Shown here: positions 8,224 to 15,600 of the stretch, piece by piece | Numbering within the stretch: position 1 is the first letter of the stretch | How the letters are laid out: each line of letters opens with the position of its first letter | Origin: Anthropogastromicrobium sp963652495 | Lineage (GTDB): Bacteria > Bacillota > Clostridia > Lachnospirales > Lachnospiraceae | Direction of reading: 5' to 3' | Length of the DNA: 64,000 bases | NCBI GenBank assembly: GCA_963652495.1 | Contig: CAVJTU010000001.1 | Span: 1-64,000 of the forward strand | Translations under genes and position numbers: made by a program | The notes under the pieces: model-generated | Database searches by the model: none | What the model was told of the DNA's origin: nothing | What the model saw: only the letters and a program-made list of their open reading frames with translations

Positions 8224-8451
8224 ATGAAGGGACTATTGGAAGTTATCGCAAAATCGCTTGTAGATAACCCGGATGAAGTCGTGGTTACTGAGAAGGAAAC
8301 CGAGAAGGGACTGGTACTGGAGTTGAAGGTGGCACCTAGTGATATGGGTAAAGTCATCGGCAAGCAGGGAAGAATCGCAAAAGCAATCCGCTCTGTGGTA
8401 AAAGCTGCAGCATCGAGAGAAGACAAGCAGGTTAGTGTTGAGATTGAGTGA
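8224..8451 (+). CDS. khpA: KH-domain RNA-binding protein KhpA (YlqC)
   Basis: A 75-residue single KH domain with the GxxG loop VIGKQGRIAKAIR at about residues 40-52. The KhpA/KhpB pair binds RNA and in Firmicutes affects cell division and elongation. The position between rpsP and rimM is the conserved one. Confidence 0.93.
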   Translation: MKGLLEVIAKSLVDNPDEVVVTEKETEKGLVLELKVAPSDMGKVIGKQGRIAKAIRSVVKAAASREDKQVSVEIE

Positions 8452-8455
8452 TCAG

Positions 8456-8492
8456 GACGTGTGCTTCAGTAATGGGGTGCACGTTTTGTTTT
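8456..8492 (+). terminator. Probable terminator after khpA
   Basis: An imperfect stem (CGTGTGC with GTGCACG, two wobble pairs) is followed by TTTTGTTTTTTT. It lies directly after khpA, so part of the transcript may end before rimM. Confidence 0.5.
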
Positions 8493-8509
8493 TTTGTGAA
8501 TGGGGTTTT

Positions 8510-8550
8510 GAATAGTTACCCCAAAAGTTTGTAAATTCGTGAACGGTAAC
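8510..8550. repeat. GAATAGTTAC / GAACGGTAAC motifs before rimM
   Basis: Two similar decamers, GAATAGTTAC (8510-8519) and GAACGGTAAC (8541-8550), lie between khpA and rimM. The same motif ends family-2 repeat elements and recurs as GTGAACAGTAAC at 18744 and 20373. They are probably residues of family-2 elements. Confidence 0.4.
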
Positions 8551-8568
8551 GTTAAGTTGGGAGAATAA

Positions 8569-9081
8569 ATGATGGAAGATTTATTGCGTGTGGGCGTAAT
8601 TTCATCCGCTCATGGAATCAAGGGAGAAGTAAATGTATTTCCGACAACAGATGAGCCGGAAATGTTTGCACAGTGGAAAACATTGCAGATGATTGACAAG
8701 AGACAGAACCGTCTGATGCACGTAAGCGGAGCAAAGTATTTCAAAAATATGGTCATTCTTTCCTTTGAGGAGATTACAGACCGCAATCAGGCTGAATTGT
8801 TGCGTCAGGCCGAGCTGTATATCACGAGAGAGCAGGCAGCACCGTGCGGCGAAAATGAAAACTTTATTACCGATCTGATTGGTCTTCGCGTTGAGGATGA
8901 AAACGGAGTGGAACTTGGTAAGTGCACCGAAGTATACCAGACTGGTGCAAACGATGTCTATGAGATTGAATTGTTGGATGGAAGAAAGGTACTGTTTCCG
9001 GCAATCCCATCCTGTATCTTGAATGTTGATCTTGAAAAAGGCATGATGACAGTCCATGTCATGGCCGGACTGATTGACTGA
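8569..9081 (+). CDS. rimM: 16S rRNA processing protein RimM
   Basis: A 170-residue ribosome maturation factor that binds S19 and helps process the 3' domain of 16S rRNA. The N-terminal motif RVGVISSAHGIKGEV is at about 6-20 and a PRC-barrel domain at about 95-168 (DLIGLRVEDENG, VLFPAIPSCI). The first of two adjacent ATG codons is used here; 8572 is equally possible. It lies in the usual order before trmD. Confidence 0.95.
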   Translation: MMEDLLRVGVISSAHGIKGEVNVFPTTDEPEMFAQWKTLQMIDKRQNRLMHVSGAKYFKNMVILSFEEITDRNQAELLRQAELYITREQAAPCGENENFITDLIGLRVEDENGVELGKCTEVYQTGANDVYEIELLDGRKVLFPAIPSCILNVDLEKGMMTVHVMAGLID

Positions 9082-9089
9082 TGAGTGAA

Positions 9090-9137
9090 ACGATTTGCGG
9101 ATGCGCTAGTCAAAATCGCAGTCTGTTTGCAAATCGT
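9090..9137. repeat. Inverted repeat between rimM and trmD
   Basis: A perfect 9-bp inverted repeat, ACGATTTGC (9090-9098) and GCAAATCGT (9129-9137), fills most of the 76-base gap. There is no T run, so it is not an obvious terminator. It ends 20 bases before the trmD start and could affect its translation. Confidence 0.45.
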
Positions 9138-9157
9138 AAGAAGAAAGAGGTGACTTC

Positions 9158-9895
9158 TTGCATTATTATGTATTGACATTGTTTCCGGAGATGATTACAA
9201 ATGTCTGCGGCGAGAGTATTCTTGGGCGAGCATCCCAAAAGGGGCTGATTTCAGTAGAAGCAATCAATATCCGTGATTATTCCACAAACAAGCATAATCG
9301 TGTCGATGATTATCCATATGGCGGCGGAGCGGGCATGGTCATGCAGCCAATGCCGGTGTACGATGCGTGGAAGGATTTGACAGACCGCATCGGCAAAAAA
9401 ACGCGCGTACTGTTTATGACACCTCAGGGAAAGCCGTTTTCTCAGAAGCTGGCCGAGGAGTATGCAAAGGAGGAGGATCTGATCTTTCTTTGCGGTCACT
9501 ATGAGGGCATTGACCAGCGTGTGCTTGACCGTATCGTTACCGATGAGGTTTCAGCAGGTGATTTTGTGCTCACGGGCGGTGAGCTTCCGGCTATGATGAT
9601 GATTGACTGCATTTCCCGTCTCGTGCCAGGTGTATTAAATAATGAAGCATCTGCGCAGGACGAGTCCTTTGAGGGGAACCTTTTGGAATATCCGCAGTAC
9701 ACAAGGCCGGAGGTCTTCATGGGTGAGGCAGTGCCGCCAGTTTTGCTATCCGGTCATCACGGAAATATTGATAAGTGGAGACGTGAGCAGTCGCTCCTTC
9801 GCACAGCAGCAAAACGCCCGGATCTTTTGGAAAATGCAGAACTGACGCCGAAGGAACAGCAGTGGCTTAAGGAACAGCTCCGCAGCCCAAAATAA
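9158..9895 (+). CDS. trmD: tRNA (guanine-N1)-methyltransferase TrmD
   Basis: Methylates G37 of tRNAs that read CNN codons, preventing +1 frameshifts. The 245-residue SPOUT enzyme has the trefoil-knot motifs GHYEGIDQRV (about 112-121) and LTGGELPAMMMIDCISRLVPGVL (about 137-159, read in parts). The start is a TTG at 9158 after AAAGAGGTG. rplS, which often follows trmD in Firmicutes, is not here; an accessory island begins instead. Confidence 0.96.
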   Translation: MHYYVLTLFPEMITNVCGESILGRASQKGLISVEAINIRDYSTNKHNRVDDYPYGGGAGMVMQPMPVYDAWKDLTDRIGKKTRVLFMTPQGKPFSQKLAEEYAKEEDLIFLCGHYEGIDQRVLDRIVTDEVSAGDFVLTGGELPAMMMIDCISRLVPGVLNNEASAQDESFEGNLLEYPQYTRPEVFMGEAVPPVLLSGHHGNIDKWRREQSLLRTAAKRPDLLENAELTPKEQQWLKEQLRSPK

Positions 9896-9928
9896 AAACT
9901 TTTCGGCAAGCTGTAATATAAATGGTTA

Positions 9929-9960
9929 AGCGTTAAGGAAATCTCCTTAGCGCTTTTTCT
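9929..9960 (+). terminator. Terminator after trmD
   Basis: A 10-bp stem with one wobble pair, AGCGTTAAGG (9929-9938) with CCTTAGCGCT (9945-9954), is followed by a T-rich tract. It closes the ylxM-trmD operon. Confidence 0.85.
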
Positions 9961-9985
9961 TTTGCCCTAAAATAAGACACAAAGC

Positions 9986-10002
9986 GTGTCCGAATCGAAC
10001 AC
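9986..10002. promoter_or_regulatory. GTGTCCGA-TCGGACAC palindrome, copy A
   Basis: GTGTCCGAATCGAACAC is a 17-nt near-palindrome in the gap after trmD and 70 bases upstream of the XRE promoter. Five related copies lie at 10577, 11003, 11175, 11619 and 12441. This copy and the last one are intergenic; the others lie inside coding sequence. It is a candidate operator. Confidence 0.45.
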
Positions 10003-10071
10003 ACTAAAGTCGAACAGAACAAAGGAGGTATCCTATCAAACGGCAGTACTTTTTTCGTAAAAAGAGAACTC

Positions 10072-10100
10072 TTGACAAGGTGTACACTATAGTGTACAAT
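10072..10100 (+). promoter_or_regulatory. Consensus promoter with 18-bp perfect palindrome
   Basis: TTGACA (10072-10077), a 17-base spacer and TACAAT (10095-10100) form a strong promoter. The perfect palindrome TGTACACTATAGTGTACA (10081-10098) fills the spacer and enters the -10. This is the typical layout of an autorepressed regulator, and the gene it drives encodes an XRE-type helix-turn-helix protein. Confidence 0.75.
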
Positions 10101-10121
10101 GTAAATGGGAGGATCAAGGAT

Positions 10122-10431
10122 ATGAAAGATGAAGACTACGAGATTCAGACTGAGAAACTGGCAGAAGCACAAGCAAAATGGCTGTTGACGTATTACAGTG
10201 AGTTACAGAAAATGAGTCAGGCTGAATTGGAACGAATTACCGGAGTCCAGAACAGCAATTAACCGCTGTGAAAATGGGAAGTTGATGCCTGCAATTCGTT
10301 CGATGAAGAAGCTTCCGGCATCAGTAGGATACCAGCTTGGAATTGTTCTGCTGGATGAAGAGGAAACGGATAGAATTGATTATGGTGAAGAAATGGAGAA
10401 ACCGCAGGATGAAGAAAAAGCTAGTACATAG
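10122..10431 (+). pseudogene. XRE-family helix-turn-helix regulator, frameshifted
   Basis: The ATG at 10122 follows GGGAGGA at 10107-10113. The first frame ends at 10262 (...SQAELERITGVQNSN). The helix-turn-helix continues in another frame from about 10249 (RTAINRCENGKLMPAIRSMKKL...) to a stop at 10431. Joined, they give about 103 residues with the classic XRE order MSQAELERITGV-RTAINRCENGK. An insertion or deletion near 10247 is the simplest explanation; a sequencing error cannot be excluded. The 3' end overlaps the next gene by 23 bases. It was probably the autorepressor of this surface-protein island. Confidence 0.7.
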
Positions 10432-11032
10432 TTTGATTGGATTGGTTGGATGTACATTGCTGGCAGGATGCAATCAGGAAAAGCCAGAAGGTGCGCAGAC
10501 AATCATTGTGGAACTTACAGATCCGTCTGATCAGCAGGAGACAGTGGAAGATGTGAATGAAGAGGAAAGTCAGGACGTGTCTGAATCGGACACAGAAGCA
10601 GAAGAAATACCCGGTAGTATGGAAATTATGTCAGAACAGGATAATATGCCACGGATCATTGGATTTGCTGATCAAGTCGAGTTGTCATATACTCAGATCA
10701 GTTCGGACGATCCAATTATTGGATTGATGATTTCAAATATATTTCCGGATGTTCAGGCAAAAGATTTTGAAATCACAGATGTGCAGGCACACCAGAATGG
10801 AACAGAAATTGTTCCAACTGGAGAAGTTACATTTCAATTAAATGTGGAACCGGAAGCAACAGTTACACTCTATCGCTTAAATAAAGACGGAGAGTTAGTA
10901 TCGGAAACATTGGAAGCAACAGATGGAACTGTGTCCTATCAGTCAACAGGCTGTGGGCGCTGGCTGATTCTGGACACTCTGTTAGAGCAGGGGACAGAAT
11001 CAGTGTCCGAATCAGAGACAGAAGTAAATTGA
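10409..11032 (+). CDS. Putative lipoprotein, acidic, paralogue of the next gene product
   Basis: A 207-residue protein with a lipoprotein signal peptide (MKKKLVHSLIGLVGCTLLAGC, read in parts; lipobox LLAGC, lipidated Cys21). The ATG at 10409 is chosen because it begins the signal peptide; the frame is open further upstream. An acidic Glu/Ser/Asp linker (about 30-75) leads to a domain that resembles the middle of the next protein: DDPIIGLMISNI versus NEPIVAQLLAQT, ATVTLYRLNKDGELVSETL versus AEIILYQSIDGQLQESTL, and RWLILD versus HWLVLY. The function is unknown. The link to the adhesin is inferred from position. Confidence 0.7.
   Translation: MKKKLVHSLIGLVGCTLLAGCNQEKPEGAQTIIVELTDPSDQQETVEDVNEEESQDVSESDTEAEEIPGSMEIMSEQDNMPRIIGFADQVELSYTQISSDDPIIGLMISNIFPDVQAKDFEITDVQAHQNGTEIVPTGEVTFQLNVEPEATVTLYRLNKDGELVSETLEATDGTVSYQSTGCGRWLILDTLLEQGTESVSESETEVN
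10577..10593. promoter_or_regulatory. GTGTCCGA-TCGGACAC palindrome, copy B
   Basis: GTGTCTGAATCGGACAC lies within the lipoprotein gene, where it encodes VSESDT. Apart from one wobble (T for C) the arms are perfectly complementary. It is one of six copies in 2.5 kb. Confidence 0.4.
11003..11019. promoter_or_regulatory. GTGTCCGA-TCGGACAC palindrome, copy C (degenerate)
   Basis: GTGTCCGAATCAGAGAC near the 3' end of the lipoprotein gene keeps the left arm of the motif, but the right arm has diverged. It encodes VSESET. Confidence 0.3.
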
Positions 11033-11045
11033 GAGCAGGAACATT

Positions 11046-12344
11046 ATGAATAGAAAAAATTGGCTATCAGGATTGTTGGCTGTATCGCTTGCAGTTGTAC
11101 CAACTTGTACTTCAGCAGAAGAAAATAGTGAAATAGCAGATCAATATATCATTATTGAGCTGGAACCTGTTTCTGTGCCCGAGTCGGACATAGCAGAGAA
11201 TGTGCCAGAAGCAGAGCAGTCAGCAGAAGACACTGTTGAAGCAGAGTCTGAACCTGAAACCGTGCTGTTTTCTCTTCAGGAGAGCATGGATTCAGAAGAA
11301 TATAGTATAACTGGAATCATCGCGAATGAGCCAATCGTTGCACAGCTGTTGGCACAGACGGCGGATTATCAAAACTGTAATACTATTGCCTTGTATGATT
11401 TTGTTTCTCATCAGCAGACAGCTGATGAGTCGTATGACTTCAACCTTCAGATTCCAGAGGATGCAGAAATTATACTGTATCAGAGCATAGATGGACAGCT
11501 TCAAGAAAGTACGCTGGATGCAGCATATACAGAGGAAGAATATAATCGTCTGCCGCTGATCAGCTACCAGTCTGAAACAAATCACTGGTTGGTGCTGTAT
11601 TTGGGCGCGAGTGCAGGTGTGTCTGATTCGGACATGGAAGAGGCAGCCAAAGAAACGGAAAGTGCGGCAGAATCGCTAGAAGGCAAAACAGAGGCAGAGA
11701 CAGAAGAGAAACCATCTGAAAGTGAGGATGGAAAGAAACATTCCACATCAGCAACAGAACAAGAAACAACAAAGCCAAATCAGCCGACAACAAAAGAAAC
11801 GGAAAGTACGAAAGCACCAAAGACACAGCCAACGGCTCATACCCATGCTTGGGTACCAGTAACGAATATAGTTCACCATGATGCAGCATATAAGGATGTG
11901 TGGGTGCAAGATTCGGCAGCGTGGGATGAAACTGTGGTTACAAAAGAGGCATGGGACGAGCAAACGTTGGTATCAGCAGCGTGGGATGAAACGGTTGTGA
12001 CAAAGAATGCATGGGACGAGCCAGTGTATGAATGGTATTCGGTATGCAATGCTTGTGGACATGTTTTTCAAGAGGGAGAAGATGTTAACGAACATATGGC
12101 GGCAGGATGTTGGTCAGGATGGCATGGAATTCAAATTCAAACGGGAAGTATTCACCATGATGCGGAAACAACAGTTATCCATCACGATGCTGTATATCAG
12201 ACCATTCATCACGATGCAGAAACAACAGTTGTTCACCATGAAGCTACAGGTCATACAGAAAAGGCGATTGATCAGGCAGCGTGGGATGAAACTGTAATAA
12301 CAGGTTATACTTGTTCCGGCTGCGGGGCAACGAAAGAAAAGTAA
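11046..12344 (+). CDS. Exported repeat protein with AWDE and HHDA repeats and two cysteine knuckles
   Basis: The function is unknown. The 432-residue protein has a signal peptide (1-24, cleavage near TSAEE), an acidic linker, a domain paralogous to the preceding lipoprotein (about 85-195), and a Glu/Thr/Pro-rich stalk (about 200-270). Its His/Trp-rich C-terminal module starts at HTHAWVPV and repeats AWDETVVT/AWDEQTL/AWDEPVY and HHDAxY/HHDAETTV. It contains CNACGHVF...EHMAAGC (about 334-355) and ends in CSGCGATKEK. The CxxC pairs and histidines suggest metal binding, possibly zinc. There is no sortase signal or membrane anchor, so it is likely released or wall-associated. It starts 13 bases after the lipoprotein gene. 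Confidence 0.7.
   Translation: MNRKNWLSGLLAVSLAVVPTCTSAEENSEIADQYIIIELEPVSVPESDIAENVPEAEQSAEDTVEAESEPETVLFSLQESMDSEEYSITGIIANEPIVAQLLAQTADYQNCNTIALYDFVSHQQTADESYDFNLQIPEDAEIILYQSIDGQLQESTLDAAYTEEEYNRLPLISYQSETNHWLVLYLGASAGVSDSDMEEAAKETESAAESLEGKTEAETEEKPSESEDGKKHSTSATEQETTKPNQPTTKETESTKAPKTQPTAHTHAWVPVTNIVHHDAAYKDVWVQDSAAWDETVVTKEAWDEQTLVSAAWDETVVTKNAWDEPVYEWYSVCNACGHVFQEGEDVNEHMAAGCWSGWHGIQIQTGSIHHDAETTVIHHDAVYQTIHHDAETTVVHHEATGHTEKAIDQAAWDETVITGYTCSGCGATKEK
11175..11191. promoter_or_regulatory. GTGTCCGA-TCGGACAC palindrome, copy D
   Basis: GTGCCCGAGTCGGACAT lies in the 5' part of the exported repeat protein gene, encoding VPESDI. Two arm positions differ from the consensus. Confidence 0.3.
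11619..11635. promoter_or_regulatory. GTGTCCGA-TCGGACAC palindrome, copy E
   Basis: GTGTCTGATTCGGACAT lies inside the exported repeat protein gene, encoding VSDSDM. The spacing and most arm positions match copies B and F. Confidence 0.35.
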
Positions 12345-12363
12345 TTACAATACATAAGAGAAA

Positions 12364-12423
12364 GCATCTATAATTAAATTTAATCCCGAAGTGAATCGCA
12401 GGATTTATTATAGGTGCTTTTTT
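12364..12423 (+). terminator. Terminator after the exported repeat protein
   Basis: A long imperfect stem (GCATCTATAA...TTTAATCC with GGATTTATTATAGGTGC) ends in T6 at 12418-12423. It lies 20 bases after the stop codon. Confidence 0.75.
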
Positions 12424-12440
12424 CATATCCATTTTACACT

Positions 12441-12457
12441 GTGTCCAGTTCGGACAC
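12441..12457. promoter_or_regulatory. GTGTCCGA-TCGGACAC palindrome, copy F
   Basis: GTGTCCAGTTCGGACAC has fully complementary 7-base arms, GTGTCCA/GTTC/GGACAC being close to perfect. It lies between two terminator hairpins in the leader of the large adhesin gene, and with copy A it is one of the two intergenic copies. It is a candidate regulatory site for adhesin expression. Confidence 0.45.
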
Positions 12458-12481
12458 GCGAGGAAACACAAAATTGTGGAA

Positions 12482-12509
12482 GGTTATGGCAGATGCCATG
12501 GCCTTTTTT
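12482..12509 (+). terminator. Second hairpin with T6 run, possible attenuator before the adhesin
   Basis: The stem GGTTATGGC-AGAT-GCCATGGCC (two wobble pairs, 12482-12503) is followed by T6 (12504-12509). It lies 128 bases upstream of the adhesin start and after the previous gene's own terminator, so it could attenuate adhesin transcription. The alternative is a back-up terminator. Confidence 0.6.
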
Positions 12510-12539
12510 AGTAGAAAAATGTCGAAAAAAGGAGAAATG

Positions 12540-12611
12540 ATGAATCGTCTAAGAGCACCGCCTGCTGCGGCAAATAGAAAGAAGCAACAAAAGATTTTGG
12601 CAAAAGGCTGA
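12540..12611 (+). CDS. Possible 23-residue leader peptide
   Basis: A short frame with a good AAAGGAG site at 12528-12534 encodes MNRLRAPPAAA followed by a Lys/Arg-rich tail (NRKKQQKILAKG). It sits between the hairpin at 12482-12509 and the adhesin gene. It is basic, with an APP run, and has no recognised family. It may be a leader peptide or chance; the ribosome binding site is the main support. Confidence 0.3.
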   Translation: MNRLRAPPAAANRKKQQKILAKG

Positions 12612-12636
12612 AGTCAACACAAGAAAGGGTATGACG

Positions 12637-15600
12637 ATGAACCAAAATAAAAGAGGAAGAAGAATTACTTCTATGCTTATGGCGGTGTTGATGAGTGTAT
12701 CTACAACATTATCGCCAGTTAATTCAGTGGCATCTGAATCATCAGTAACAGTGGAAAGTCAGATGGAAGAGGCTGCTATAGAAACAGTATCGGAGCAAAC
12801 AGAGGCAAATAGCAGTGAGGAAACAGTACCATCTGATGAAGCACAGACCGTTGAAGAGATAACCGCAGAAAAAACAACGGCAGAAAAAGAAGATTCTGTT
12901 GCAGAAGAAGTTAAAACGTCTGGAGAGAATGAGGAAGAAACATCAGCAAATGAAACACGCGGGTCAGACGAAAATGAAGAAGAAACGACACAGGAGGCAG
13001 AACAGACCGCCGCAGAAGAAACGGAGACCGAAACGACTTCAGAGGAAGTACCGTCTATTGATCTATTAGCTGCGACAAAGGAAGAAATTTTATCTTACAT
13101 TGAAGCAATTGGTGGAAATGAAAGTGATGCTTTTTATGCTTTTATTGGAGGTCTTGAAGAAAATGACTACCAGTTGGTTTGGATGGCGCAGTATGGTGCA
13201 GAAGATGATCAGTTGGCAGAAAAGTTCGGTTTTGACTATGATGCAGCCAGTGATCTGGATGCTGCAAAGTATATCCACAGGCTGTCTGAAGATGAACGGA
13301 TTGATTTTGTTGAGTCCATGACATTTGAACAGTATCGCAGATATCTTTCTATTAAGGAAATGATGGCAGAGATGGATGAGAAAGATTTCACTGATGCTAT
13401 TGATGAGGAAGCGTTCGATGCTGACCGTGTCTGGGATTATGACAGCTATGATGCATTTGCAGAATCCATGACAGGGGTATCTCTGCAACGTACTGAGCAG
13501 ACTATGCAGTTTTACAATACCTATGTTGATGCAGCTCAAGTTCAGGCAGGAGTAACGACCATTGACAGCTTATTGGATTCTAATGCAGATTGGTATTCCG
13601 ATGATTATATTTTAAGTCTGAATCCGGAAATGTTTAAAGAAACAGTTCCCGTTTATTATGGTTCTGACGGAAATTATTATGTTGTATCTACTGTTCCAAC
13701 GCTGAATGGGGTAGAGTCTGCTGACTATCAGCCGGCAACTAATTTTTATAATGATAGCGTAGCAGCGGAAGCCTTTGAGGATATTCAGTATCTTGGAAAT
13801 GGTGTCTACTGCATTCCGGGCAGCCGTTATCAGTATTGCTATACAGAGCAGTATGTATCAGATGCAGGTGCTCTGTACGGAGTTTCATTTGGACTTCGTA
13901 TTCAGGTATTATATGGCTTTACAGCATCAGGTGAGGTGAAGATTAGTGCTGATGTTCTGTATCCTGACATGACAGAGCGTTTTCTTCCGGCAGTATTGAA
14001 TCTTGCATCAGGCACAGCTACTGTAAAGATTTTTAATGATGATTATGATGATACACTTGATAATTATCTTGTATCTGCATCCATTAACAGAGGCGAAAGC
14101 TTTCCTGACGGAGTTTCTGTCATAAACAATGGAAAGACACTCCAGTTTGTAATGGGAGATAACTGTGCAGTGGGAAGTCTGGATGTTTTGATCGGCTATA
14201 ATGCGACTTCAAAGTACTCTATGACTGCGCAGATAACAACTGAAAGTCTGTATCAATCTGAGTCATTAGATAATGGAATTGCATTGACGGCACAGCTGCA
14301 AGGAAGTTATCTCGAAATGGCAAGAAGTAGTGTACCATCTGATTTGGCAGTTGGAGATAAGTTTGTATATGCAAATACCAGATTGACAATCACAGGTGTC
14401 AACAATGCAGCGGATGGCAGTGGAACCATTCATGTCGGAGCAACGACCGTACCGACGCATGATGCACAGGAATTTTGTTTATACAGTCCATATGATGAGA
14501 CGGCATTGAATGCATTAAATTCATGGTTCAAATATAGCCTGAGTGATGCAAATTCTGCAAGTCCGGGATATCTCGTGCAGATGACAACTGAAAATATCCA
14601 GCGCCGTGCAGCCAGCAATGGTACATCCGTTAATCTTGGTGGACAGAAAATATTTGGATACCTTTCAGAAGCACTCGGAACTTCAACAAGTGCATCTGGA
14701 AAAATATTGAACTTGGAAGGTACGCAGGTAATTCTTGCTTGTATGCACGCATGGCATCTGGAAGCAAATACACCTGCGGAAGTTGTAAATTCAGTTAATT
14801 CGTTTACAGAGCGTACGGGAGAGCAGGAAACCTTCGCACATGATATTGGATTCGGAAACTATCTTCCCAATATTGCCCTTCAGTGTACTGATGTTCACGA
14901 TGGCGATGACGGATACACATACGCAACTTTCAAAGTAGTAACTTCTATGCTTGGAATTCGAGGCATAAACAATCCGAATAACTATCAGTGTGCATTTGCG
15001 ACATTGAATATTCGATATGAGAAGCAACAGGAAGGTTATTTGAGAATCCATAAATCTTCCACAAACCCGGAAATAACAAACGAAAATAGTTGCTATAGTT
15101 TCGATGACATCAATTATGGTATTTTTACCGATGCAGGGTGCGTCAATAACATTGCTATCCTTAATTTGGATGCTAATGGTTATTCTGAACCGTTAAAACT
15201 GAAAGCAGGAACTTATTATGTGAGAGAAGCAACAGCGACGCCAGGATCAGGTTATAGAACAAATGGTGAGGTGTATACGGTAAATGTAATTGCGGGAACA
15301 ACTGCTGATTCGCCAGTTATGTGTGAAGCTAAAGATGTTCCATTGAATGACCCGTTTGGTATTCAAATTATAAAAATCAATAAAGATGGAACAACTACGG
15401 CAGACTTGTCTGGTGCAGAGTATACAATTACTTATTATCCAAAGAAGTATAATACGATAGCTGAAATTAAGGCAGATCCAAAAGCAGAACCAACTGCATG
15501 GGTAATTCAAACTATTAAGAGTGCAAGTGGATATGTTGCATCATTGGATGATAAACATGTCGTTTCTGGTAGTGCAAGTGCAGTTTTTGGAAAATATAAA

